Shown here: piece by piece, positions 11,396 through 23,700 of the stretch
Numbering within the stretch: the stretch's first letter is position 1
Layout: each line of letters starts with the position of its first letter
Assembly: GCA_031841125.1 (NCBI GenBank)
Contig: CM063114.1
Coordinates: 4,960,001 to 5,024,000, forward strand
Direction: 5' to 3'
Source: Acanthococcus lagerstroemiae
Taxonomy: Eukaryota > Arthropoda > Insecta > Hemiptera > Eriococcidae
Length of the DNA stretch: 64,000 bases
Translations under genes and position numbers: made by a program
Notes under the pieces: generated by a model
What the model was told of the DNA's origin: nothing
What the model saw: only the letters and a program-made list of their open reading frames with translations
The model's database searches: none

Positions 11396-14300
11396 ATGAC
11401 GGGACAGTTCGAAGAGCAAGAGAGATTGCTAGAAGAAGCGAAGAGCGTAGTTCAAGTGCAAGCTTTGCATATGAAACGATGTTTGGATAAGAGTAAATTG
11501 ATGGAATCGTTGAAACACGCATCCAATATGTTGAACGAGCTCAGGACCTCTCTTTTGTCCCCAAAAAATTACTACGAATTGTGTATCCTTTTGATATCTT
11601 CATTTTTGACTATATTTCTGCCGTCCATTTATTTATCTTGAAATTTTTTTTGGTGAAAACTGACCTTAATAAATCCGTAGATATCTCAATTACCGACGAG
11701 CTTCGTCATTTAGAATTGTATTTGCTGGATGAATTCCAGAAGGGTAGACAAGTAAATGACTTGTATGAATTGGTGCAGTATGCTGGCAACATCGTCCCTC
11801 GTTTGTACGTTGATCTTAATTTCTGTTATATAATTTTCTTAATGAAGGTAATTGTAATGTAGAAATGTATGAGAATTCGTAGTTTATCTCGAAAAACTCT
11901 GTGCAGATATTTGCTGATTACTGTTGGATTAGTGTACATCAAATCAAATCCAACATTGAAACGGGATCTTATGAAAGATCTGGTGGAAATGTGTAGAGGA
12001 GTTCAGCATCCATTGCGAGGGTTGTTCCTTCGGAATTATTTGCTGCAGTGTACGCGGAATATTCTGCCTGATTCACCGGAAGAGAGTGCTGATGAACCTG
12101 AAGGAAATGTAAGTACATCGAAACGAAGATTTTGATGAAATGTAGATTTCCTGTTCGTGAAATTTTTAACAAAGACGAAGTTTCTGCGTCACGAAACTTA
12201 GAAGATTGACAATGAAGTGTTTAATATTTGGCTGGTCGCTACATAATTACGCATTTGCGACTTCATCAGCCTCTCCTGTGACTTGTCTTCGTTTGGAGAA
12301 ATATGATTTTGCTACTGAAGTGTATTAGGAAACGAGTGAATTACTCGATTTATTGAAATGCATACTTTTTCAAGGTTCGAGATTCGATTGATTTCGTTTT
12401 GATGAATTTCGCTGAAATGAATAAATTGTGGGTACGTATGCAACACCAAGGACATTCCAGGGATAAAGAACGCCGTGAGAAAGAACGAGAAGAGTTGCGT
12501 ATTCTGGTTGGCACCAATCTCGTACGATTGTCTCAGCTGGAGAGTATAACCCTTGAGAAATATCGTAAAGTAAGTTTCTCTGTCTTACGGTACCGACTAT
12601 GGCGTCTAGGTTCTTTTATATTATGTTCTCGTTCTTACGTATGGGTTATTGACTGACAGGTCGTGTTACCGGGTATATTGGAGCAAGTTGTGAGTTGTCG
12701 TGATCCTATCGCTCAAGAGTATTTGATGGAATGCATTATTCAGGTGTGTTGAAATTTTGAAAAGCCGAATTAGTACGCCACCATTACGGGTCGTGTCAAA
12801 ATTATATACCTACTTTCAAATAATCAGGAATCTCGTGTTGTGTTTTTCTGTTTGATTATTGAAATACCTTGTGTTCCGAAGGTTTTTCCGGATGAGTTTC
12901 ACTTGTCCACCTTGAGCATGTTCCTGAAGTCTTGCGAAGAATTACACCCGGGAGTGAATGTGAAGAACATCATCATCTTGATGATAGATCGTCTTGCGAA
13001 TTACACGCAAAATAATCAGGATACCGAAAGCTTGCAGCTATTCGATATTTTTTCCGATCAGGTTGCATCCATTTTGCAGGTTAGTCTGTGCTTATGAAGT
13101 TACTCCTGTAATGATATGTTCACGAACAACTTAGTTTGTAAACTGAATCCTGATCCATGTTGTGAATCTTTGAATTTGCAGTGTCGTCTTGATATGCCTC
13201 CAGAAGACAAGGTCTCATTGCAGGTAGCTTTAATGAATTTAGCGTTGAAATGTTATTCGGATAGAATCGACTTCGTTGACAAAGTACTGCAAACAACCAT
13301 CGACATATTCACAAAACTTAAGATAGAAAAGTAAGGATTGGAAGTAGGTTCTCTGCGGTCGTCATATTTGTACGTGCTTGATCGCAGTAATTCGTATTGT
13401 GTGTTTCAGAGTTGGGTACAAAAGCGCTGTGTCCAGAGAACTGTGCCGTCTGATGAAGTTACCCGTTGATTATTTCAACAATATACTAACTATACTGGAG
13501 TTAAAGCATTATGGAAGCCTGATGAAGTGTTTCGATTATACGGGGAGAAAAACTTTGTCATTGTACCTCGTTAATAATGTTCTGAATACGCGTACATTTA
13601 TACCGACCCAAGAATTGGTAAGTATTCCGACGTTTACTCCTGAGCAAGGTCGTGGCGTAATTACCAGGAGAGGCATCCGGGGGTGAAATTGGGAATTTTC
13701 CGCCCAAAAATCCAACAAGAAGTCAAAAAGTCTTGTCCACTGTGATGAGGGAAGGGAGCAATGCTTCGTGTTGCCCCTAAGTTGCAGGCCTGCTCCGGAG
13801 TTCGTGTTTCTTATATGTGCGGTTCTAAGTGAATGTAGAGTTGTGCAATTCGTTTATTTGGGATCGCGAAAATGCTGTTGTAATTTTGAATCCATTTCTT
13901 TCAGAGGTATTACTGAATTTAATAATAGCTCGTGAAGTACATCCGTAGAATACCCTCAGATAGATGGACTGCTTAAAGAGCTTGTTCCTTTCTTTTATCA
14001 CTAAGTTGCAGTCGTACCTGTTCACCCATTCACTGTCTCAGATAAATTGGCGTTCACCATAAATGGCAACATGAACCTGCAGTAACCGTTCGTTTTATTT
14101 TCTCTCTCTTCAGGTTGAGCAGGTATTAATGATGATCTCCTCATTAATCGAAGACCAGTCAGATCAACCTTTGATCGAAGATGACCCGGAAGACTTTGCT
14201 GAAGAACAGTCTCTTGTGGCACGGTAATAATTTAATGTTCAATTTTAAGAAAAAACGGGCATACCGATTTGGGCCACCCGAGGAAGTCTCCTCCCTGACA

Positions 14301-15907
14301 GCTTAGTCAGTTGGCTAAATTACTATTAGTGAGAGCAACGTTGAATAATCGGAACTTCAGTTGACAAAACTGAATTTCTGACTTATTGATTTCAGCAACT
14401 TTGCAGCTAGGAAAAATTAACATTGGAAAAATTGAAATCTCTCCTCCTCTCTCATCGAAAATACTTCCATACCTTCTTGAAGGAAACGTTGATAATATAC
14501 TTTAAATACTCATTTGGAAGTTTGTTCCTCAGATTCATTCACATGTTGAAATCTGAATTGGCCGATCAGCAGTACCTGATACTCAGCACAGCTAGAAAAC
14601 ATTTGGGAGTAGGTGGTAACAAGAGAATATGTTACACCCTGCCGCCGCTGGTATTCCAAGCGTATCAGTTGGCTCTCAAATACAGTAGCTCAGCTGACGA
14701 GGTAAATTCGTGAGTGTTCATCCATACACGATTCTTGTGCACAGCCATTAAGAATTCATTTGTAATTCGCATGTTTCATTTAGGACGAATTGTGGGAGAA
14801 AAAATGTAAGAAAATTTTTCAATTCAGTCATCAAACCATAATGGCGTTGGTGAAGGCAGAACTAGCGGAATTACCTTTACGATTATTTCTACAAGGTGTC
14901 TTAACAATCGGTCAAACGAATTTCGAAAATCATGAAACTGTGGCGTATGAATTCCTATCTCAGGTAACGGTCTTCATTGTATTTTTGTATCTAGTTGATA
15001 TTCTGTATCTTGGTTGAAAAAGAGGGCGTATGTCAGGAAGTCGGAGTCCGGAAATAAAGGCGTTGAGATTTGTTACTTTGAAGTACATTTTTTCGGATGG
15101 GAGTTTTTTTTTGGCATTGGCTCTCTTACCAAATGACACCCTTCACCAGATGTATGATTTTTACAAAACGTTATGAATTTTTCAGGCGTTTTCGCTGTAT
15201 GAAGACGAAATTTCAGAAAGTAAATGCCAACTGGCGGCTATCACTCTCATCATCGGAGTTTTCGAAAAACTCAGTTGTTTCGGAGAAGAAAATGCCGAGC
15301 CTGTTCGCACTCAGTGCGCATTAGCGGCTTCGAAACTTCTTAAAAAGCCAGACCAATGTAGGGCTGTAGCTACATGTTCGCATTTATTTTGGTCTGGAAA
15401 AACCAGCTCCAACGAGCCGGTGAGCTTATCTAATACTCGTTCATTCCGTAATGCAAGTGTGTAAGTCACGTACTTCTGAAATTATCTTATTTTGAAAACA
15501 ATTTTCTAGCTCCGCGATGGCAAACGTGTACTAGATTGCTTGAAGAAAGGCGTTCGCATCGCTAATCAATGTATGGATACAAGTGTTCAAGTACAACTCT
15601 TCATCGAATTGCTGAATCATTACATATTTTTCTTTGAGCGAGGAAACGAATTTGTAAGCAGATTTCAGTTATTTAAATTTGGACATCTAAGATGAAATGT
15701 GACTTCAATAATGCTATGTTGATGGTACAGGTCACCGTTGATATGTTAAATCAGCTGATATCGAAAATTCGGGACGAACTCACGAATTTAGAGAGTAACG
15801 AGGAAACACAACAAATCAGCAAGCATTTCAACAATACGTTACTGCATTTACGTAATAGAATGGAAGCGACGGACGAAGTAATAGATTACGAAGGATTAGT
15901 TTTATGA
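11396..15907 (+). CDS. Vps35: VPS35, retromer cargo-selective core subunit (14 coding exons)
   Basis: VPS35 is the scaffold of the retromer (VPS26-VPS29-VPS35), which recycles receptors from endosomes to the Golgi or plasma membrane. Exons: 11396-11582, 11681-11804, 11907-12108, 12375-12569, 12660-12743, 12882-13079, 13182-13330, 13410-13617, 14114-14223, 14533-14701, 14784-14963, 15186-15419, 15510-15653, 15731-15907. All junctions are GT/AG, phases agree, and the sum is 2361 nt = 786 residues plus TGA, close to the roughly 796 of human VPS35. Landmarks: [20 protein letters not shown] near the N-terminus; PRLYLL at residues 102-107, the VPS26-binding motif; [20 protein letters not shown]; and [10 protein letters not shown] from residue 603, the segment matching the human Asp620 region. 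The C-terminal helical solenoid contacting VPS29 ends in YEGLVL. No disruption was seen. The start is the only ATG giving the family N-terminus ([16 protein letters not shown]). A non-coding first exon is implied upstream. Confidence 0.97.
13618..14113 (+). other. VPS35 intron 8
   Basis: This 496-bp intron is the longest of the VPS35 coding introns; the next is the 309-bp intron 9 (14224-14532). Neither shows a transposon end or recognised coding sequence. Confidence 0.7.
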
Positions 15908-17618
15908 GGCTGATTTTGTGTCCATTTTTATACCCATGTTTGAGTGTGCCGATTGTTCGTATGATTTTGAATTACTTTTAGAAAAAAGTTGTATCTCTGT
16001 TACGGTGTCAGAAGCGGGCCCTGGCCAATGTCTGCATTTTCTAATATGTACGCCTAGTGCCTGCAATTTTTTACTTCACGTAGTTCTGGTAAGATTATCG
16101 ATTGTAATAATTACCAATAGTACGGATATATTGAATGATTTTACTTTTACCTATTTATTTTTATTGTTCGTATATATGTATTTTGATCTTGTTACGTCTT
16201 CATATTTATATTAAATTGCATGTTTTCATCTTATTGGTAATGTTAGTGTACATGAAACTAGTCTGTCACATGTTTTGGGGCATAACCAGATGGAACCTTG
16301 CCCCCTTTCCGTGGAATAATTATAATGACCCATTTTAATTTTGAAGTTATTGGCCTATGAAAAAAGAAACAATAGTTGAGCACCTCTATACGTGTTACAT
16401 GTTAAAACGTAGCCATTCTTGGAAGAAAATCAAAATCGATCCATATTGCGATAATGTTGCGCTCTGTAGTTCTCATTTATACTGGTATTATTTCAGCGTC
16501 AATGTCTTGATTATAATCCGAGCCCTCGTGAAGTTAAATGAATCTGGAATCTGAGTGTATCCAACTAGTCCTAACCAGTCAGGAAATCTTCAACAGTTAC
16601 ATGAGTTCGAATAAGTGAGAACAAAGCGTCTGAATGGGTTGTAATGGATCAAGAAGTGTGTGCCCTATTTGCGCTTCTGCAAGTATGTCTTAATGAATTT
16701 TGCAAGTTAGAATAGAGCTTCAGAATGACTACATTATTTCTCCAGAAAGTCCGAGGAAATATTGAGAATAGTGGGATTCAACTACTCAACCATCAAGATT
16801 CAAGTGATTAACGGAAGACGTTGCTGGTTTTAATTATTTCTGATTACTGAATATGATTACGCAGTATCGTTGTGCCTGACTAGCCTATATGGGTCGTGAG
16901 CTCATGGCCTTATCGCCGTTGTACCAGTAGTCAGGTCCTATGGGTGCAGTCAAAGATCCTGTCTCCGGTCAAAAAATGTCGTCAAGAATCAATTCGAGGA
17001 TTTGAGAAATGAGGATCAGTTATCTTTTAAGAGAAGATGACTTTGCGCAAGTCGCATGTGCAAAATGGTACTATACTTCATTCAACGAGAAAATTAAAAA
17101 ATGAGATTAACGAAACAAATCGTGAGCATTGTGGACCGGCTTCGACCATATGGTCGAATGGGTGGCTAGCCTGGCGGGAGAGGGAAAGGTAATTATTCAC
17201 ACTAAACGGGCAAGTGCGTCATTTTCCTCATTTTCGTTGCTTGTGCACGCTTCGCTCTGACTCGAAGCATGAATGCCAAAATGCGTTTATTTTTGCACTC
17301 ATCCAAATAAATAAATACATAATATAAATAATGATTGCGCAGTACAGGCGTTGGGACGGTAAAGTTCGCCTCATCGAGAATCGTCGTTACGGCTGTTTAT
17401 GTGCAAGAGCGCTCCTCCGGTCTCGTTGATCGTTATGCATAAGTTATGCATTTATTTTTCTCGTTGGACTTACCAACCCTGATCACACATGCATTTGGTA
17501 GGGTCCCAGAAAAAGTCTCCAAATATATCATAGTTTTAGGTACTTTTCTCCTGCTTTGAACAGTGCTATATCGACGTGAAAATACTTTTCATTCTTGGCA
17601 ACACTGACCGGAAAATGT
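15908..17618 (+). other. VPS35 3' flank and intergenic region
   Basis: It should contain the VPS35 3' UTR. Candidate polyadenylation hexamers are an ATTAAA near 16210 and overlapping AATAAA copies at 17306-17315. A perfect 18-bp palindrome, TTCGACCATATGGTCGAA, is at 17141-17158. No further gene was seen before the next promoter. Confidence 0.45.
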
Positions 17619-17628
17619 AAAATGGCGG
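17619..17628 (+). promoter_or_regulatory. AAAATGGCGG motif upstream of the KH gene
   Basis: The sequence contains the inverse of GCCATTTT, the core recognised by YY1/Pho-type factors, 147 bp before the start codon. That is a common position for such sites near insect and mammalian start sites. Functional use is inferred only from the match and position. Confidence 0.3.
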
Positions 17629-17774
17629 ATTGTTAGAAATTTGGCGTGATCAGCGCTTCTCTATTCTCTTATTCTAACGAGTTCGTAATTCGTGTTTCTG
17701 CGTTGTTTAATTTGTTTTATTTTAACAAATACGATCGGTTTTTATAAAATAATTCGTGGACGTCAACTTTCAAT

Positions 17775-20700
17775 ATGAAGAACGATAACAACGAAGAAGT
17801 AGAGGGTAGTGAAGAAACTACGAAACCTAGCGAATATGTTAAAGAATTATTAAAGGAAAAAATCACGCTTAATCCTGAACAACATGGTAACGCCATGCGA
17901 TTAGTTGATCAAGGTTTGTGAATGATATTTATATTTCCTAGTTTTGAACTTATTATTTACGTCGAGTTCTTACTGTATCCGAACACTCGCGGAATTTGAC
18001 ATTTCTTCACGAGTATATTTCGCCGATTGTCGGCATTCATACCGGATAATTTAGAGGATGAAAATCGAAACAGCATTCATCGGGCAATGCCAACCTGCAT
18101 TATTGTAATAGTTCAGTGTTTGTTGGAAGATATGATTTTCTTACACATTCGTGTTAGAGGTCTTGGTTATATCATGTATGCAACTGCCCCGTAGAACACC
18201 ACCGTGACTGCATATCATGTGAACACGAGTCCGATAGAATTAATAGTAGATTACGGAACAGAAAAGCTGAGTAAGCAATAACAGAGTACGCAATTTGCGA
18301 ACGAGGGTAAGCGAGTGAAGTGGACGCACGAGGTTCGCTTGCTTACCGATTCTGTTTCGTGAGTTATGTTAATGTAAAGATACTCGTCAATGTGCTGTAT
18401 TTTTTATAACCGCATTGTTTTTACAAATAAGGTTCACAATATCGATTCACTAAATATTAATTGGCCATTTACATCGTTGAAATCAGCTGATGTAAGTGGA
18501 CTTCACGAGTATCTTTACTTTAAAATTTTGAATGTCATCTATCAGTTATTACTGCTCTCCGACATTTCTATAACTAATTTTGAATGAATAATATGTCGTA
18601 TGCCAGTTCGGCTTCATAGAATTTGTGGATATAGAAACTACAAGTTCGAGTATTTTGAGTATTATGTAAACTTCAACATTTCCCTTATGTTTCATATCTC
18701 CTGATTTCTTGTTGATTGAATTTGAAACTTTGATTGTAGAAGTGGCCAAGGCCCAAGCTCAAGCTGCAGGGAAACCATTGAAATCCGAAAACCGCTATGT
18801 TGACATATACAAAGAGAAACCTATTAAAGTTGTGACGAAAGTACTTGTTCCGGTGAAAGAACATCCGAGGGTAAATATGTCTTGCCATCTTACCTTCAGC
18901 GACTAACTGTAGTGGCTTGTAATCATTGTGACACCTAGTTATGTCAGTCAGTTTCCAAGGAAGCCAAATTACTTTCCTATGTTTGAGTTACAAAATCTCA
19001 CTGTATTGTGGTCTGTTATTTACAGTTCAATTTTGTCGGAAAGTTACTTGGACCGAAAGGCAATTCACTGAAACGATTGCAAGAAGAAACGATGACCAAA
19101 ATGGCCATATTAGGACGTGGCTCTATGCGAGACAAAGCGAAGGTAAATTCTTTATGGACCTTTTAGAAAAGTGGATTCGTCAAATCGGATATTATAATAG
19201 GATTCGGACGTTGGGGGCTCTACCCTGTAGAACACTAGTGCCGTGCTAAAAGTAGTCAGTTTACCCTTCGATTTGCATGGGTTAGCATGTTATGTCATTG
19301 TATGAAATTTGTATGTAAGTGGTAGTGGATGGCCTATTCTAACTGAAATGTAACTGAGCGTCTTGTTAAAACCTCATCTTTGTATAACATTCAGCTCTAG
19401 TGTTCTTTGACTTGAATCTGTCCTTCGATTAGCTCGTATTGTAATTAAGCATTATTGTCACTTTTTAGGAAGAAGAATTGAGAAATGCTCTGGACCCTAA
19501 ATATTCTCACTTGAGCGACGAATTACACGTAGAAATTCAAGCACTGGCACCGCCGGCCGAAGCGTACGCGCGAATCGCTTTCGCACTAGCTGAAATTCGA
19601 AAGTACTTAGTTCCTGACGTAAACGATGAAATAAGACAGGAGCAGTTGCGTGAAATTCAGCAGTACGGCGGCGGTGGTAGAGGCGGTCGCGGCGTTCCCG
19701 GCGGGCCTCCGATGAGAGGAGGACCAGGCGGCCGAGGCGGCGGTGTAGGAAGAGGCGTACCGCGACCACCGATCATTCCACCGAGAGGAGCTGCTCCTCC
19801 GGTAGGCGGGCCAGTACCGCCGCGACCCATTCCCGGAAAAGCTAAAGTCTTCAGTATTCTGGATCGAGCGAGAGCCGCGATGGAAGAGTCGTCTTACGGA
19901 CAGGGTGGCTATGACGACAGTTATTATGAACCACCCGGATCAATGGGATACAATTCTGGCGGGTATGTAATGAATGGTGTAGCTCGGCTTTACGAGGCCA
20001 GTTTCGTTGGTCTAATTGAAAATTTCGACTTGGATATTGTATCTCTGAAAACCACAATACTTCTGAGTTGAAGTTGACGTTTTTCGGGGCCCCTATTAGC
20101 CGGAAAAGTTGATTGCGGCTGATAACGTTTCTAATTCACCGGGAAAAGGAAGCTTAGAACATGAAAATCAGTTCGCATGAATGATTCGCTGCATTATTTT
20201 GATGCTAGTTTGATAACCTGGCGTTGGTGGGAGGAAGGAGTGGCAAAATTGACTCAAAAAACATGAAATGGATTTCTAGAGAGCTCAGTGCAAGAAGGAA
20301 TTTTGGTCATTCCCTTGTAGTGATGACTATGTTTACTATCGGCCGATATGATCAGGGTTAGAATAATCAGTCGCGACAAGAAAGTGCACTTAACCATTTC
20401 TTGCACTGAGTCTTCTGTTTCGTTTTCTTTGATGAACGTTGTAGAATTTATTGTTCATACATCAGTATTATTTGAAGTTTACGGTCGGGTATCAGGAGTG
20501 GAGGGAGTAAATTAATGTCGAACATCGGATTTTTAAAGTCTCCGAATTCAATTTCAGTATCAAATTACTTCCGGAGCAGCATTCTAGCCCCTGTTCACAT
20601 AGAGCCACGTCCAGTTTCATTGGTTTCAAGGAAGGGCCGTAGTACATTGATCGGGAGAGGGTCACAATTAAAAACGGGAAAATTTAACGTATGATTTTTT

Positions 20701-23700
20701 GAGTTTCGAAAGTTGCGGGATTAATTTTTTAATGTATTGATTGTGCCCTAAATTGGTGGCTGGAATGTATGGTGAAGGGGTTTGGGAGGGTGCTAGAAGC
20801 CAAATATAATCTGGTACGAAGTATATCGACATTATTGTACAAGACATAGCCTGAGGAAAATTTTTCATTGGGATGGTAATATGTTCCGTACCTTCAAGAT
20901 ACAAAGTGATGACTCCTTGTAACTTACAAAGACATCGTATGGGGCTGTTGGGAAATTCATGAACTTAGTCAAGAAGTGTCAGAATTGAAACTTCGCACTG
21001 CTGTTTTCATACTTCTGTTTTCTGAGGTAGAGAATGCAAGTTTTGTTGCGCTCTTCGAGAGTTATCATTCAGTCGAATCCTCTCTGAACATGTTTTAATT
21101 GGTATTGATTAGCTTCGTCAATTTAGCCTGTAGGTAGGAATCATTAAATACCGATATCTGTGATGTAGAATGTCGGAAAAACGTCAAGTTTGAGATGTAG
21201 AAGGAAAAACGAATTTTTGACTCAGTTTCTTTGAATCAGGCAACATGTGGTATATCAGAAAGTGTTGTAAGACTCATGCAGAGCTGTCACTCAGTGAAGT
21301 ATTTCAACTACCTTGAAACACCCTATATGTAAAATTGGCATTCGCGGTTCATTCGGAAATCGTAAAACTTACTCATTCTAATTTATCAACTTTCTTGGAA
21401 GGAGCCTTTGATTTTCTTGTTGAAACTTTGATTAGATTCGCTAAATGTTCCGTGTTACCGAACGCTTCCTTTTTTTAAATCATTGTCTTTTTTTCTGTTG
21501 TGTAGTTATGGATCAGCATACAATGGCTCCGGATACTATGACGGTGGATATGTTGGAGGTACGTACTTATGATTGGTACTTTGTTATAATTTAGGTACTA
21601 CCATCGCCTTTTCTAATGAAATTTAATTCTCAGTAGTTTTATTCATTTTCATGTTACGATTCTCATTTTTACTTTTTACGTTATTTTTACAATTTTTTTT
21701 AACGCTATCGTTCTCCTTTTTATCCTCTTATTTTTGATAAAATTTTATATAGTCTTTAATTTTCTAAAAAATTAAACGACTTGAGAGGTTGTATCCTTAC
21801 TAAAGAGCGTTCAATTCAGACCTATTTCTCGCCTAAACGATTAGTTATCTCAGATTTTATCAAACAGATAGTGTAGTGACCTATATTCTATGTAAAATTT
21901 ATGAAAGAATATTCCGTTGAAACATAAATCGCGTAATTTATACGGTTTCAAATTCCTCAAGGCCATAGCCTTAAATTCACAAACGTAAGTATGAAAATTG
22001 GAATAATAATATTGGTAATAAGACACTTGAATGTTTCTATCTTTGCTACGGAATTAGTTTCTGAAGTATTGGACAGTCCGAATAAAATAGTTTTAATCTA
22101 ACTTTTAATAATAATTGTGTATTGTAATAATCGTGAAAATTGTTCTCTTATATTCAATGGTTCACAAGTTGACCTTGTAAAAGTTACTCTTGCAAAAGCT
22201 AAAAATTTAATGTACAGTCTTTTGATACGGTTTAATTGATGGAATGTAACTATCGCAAGGCTCACTTCCATTCTTTCAACCTGTGCAGTGTAGAAATACC
22301 GGTCATTTTTTTCTTTCTTAAGAATTGCGATTTGAACTTCACTAACAATATTTTGAAATATTGACTTCTGAAACTTGGGATAATGCAACAGAAAAATGAA
22401 CCGAAAATGGAAAAAAAAAACAACGAAATTGATCGTTGCCTATCCTGTTTAATTGTTCTATGTTCTATAAGTTTAATTGAAATAACTTCGGATTTATAGA
22501 ACAGGTATCTGCTCTGTAATGGCGTCTCGTAAATTAAATCGCGATAACGGAACGTTATATTGAATAACTTGGCTAAATTGTTGTTGAAATAAAAAAAAAA
22601 TCTTGTCAATGTAATCTATCAAAACCGGATCGTCTTATATGTTTCAAAATATCAGTCACTTGAACATTTAAAGTAGAGCCATCAGCGTCATGTGTTGGAG
22701 TAATATATCTAAAGGAGGTGTATAATTATGTAAATATATGGAACATGTAGATACGAACTTACTTGCAGTTACCGAATATTGCATTGTAAAGTATGATCAC
22801 TCATTGTCGGTTTCATCAAAATTTATTCTTTCTACTTCGATTTTTCTTATCGCAATGTTACCCTAGTGAGGTCGTAAATAAGAAAAAAAAACTCAAGTAT
22901 AAAATGAAATTGATGATATGCCAGATAAATGAACAATTTTTGATTGAAGCTGTATTCAAAGTGAGTAAATCTTTCTGGCACAAAGTTCATACAAAGATGA
23001 CCCATCCGAACAAAAGAAAGAAAGAAAAAAAGAAAGAAAATGAGATGTAGGAACGCGATCTATTGAATATGGATTAAAGATCAAATAACTCTGGAAAACA
23101 GTGAAACATACCAGTCAAAATAAAATACTAGAAATGACTACAAATCTTGATGAGTAAGTACTCGAGCTGCTTGTTGAGAATGAAAATTGACTGTAGAAAA
23201 GCTATCATTCGAACCGTGAACATTGTAGTGTAACAGATCGCCTAATGTTTTTGTTTTTTTTTTTTTAAAATTGGAAAATTGATTTAAAGCATGCAGATTT
23301 CTTTCTTGACCCAAATAATCTCTCAATGTTGTTATAATTCTTTGTTGATGTGAAATACTTTGTAATGTCATCGACGTTCGAATTGGTTATTTCATCAGAA
23401 ATGGCAATCTGTCTCGACTATTTCAAAATGTGACTGGATGCCATCTGTTCTTTCCAATTAAATTAAATACTTTGTGGAGCATGATTAGGTTAAAATTTAA
23501 TTAATGATGATAAAACTGAACTGTGGCGAAGAGACATCCAAGTTGAATCACAAATTAGTCATATTGGTAGTAGTCTTATTTTGTTGGTTGAGCAGATTGC
23601 CATTTATTTGATGACAATGAAAATGTTCTTACTTTAACGCTATGGATTACCTTAATATCAGTTAAGGAAATAAACTTGTGAATTTGTTTTTAAAATGATA

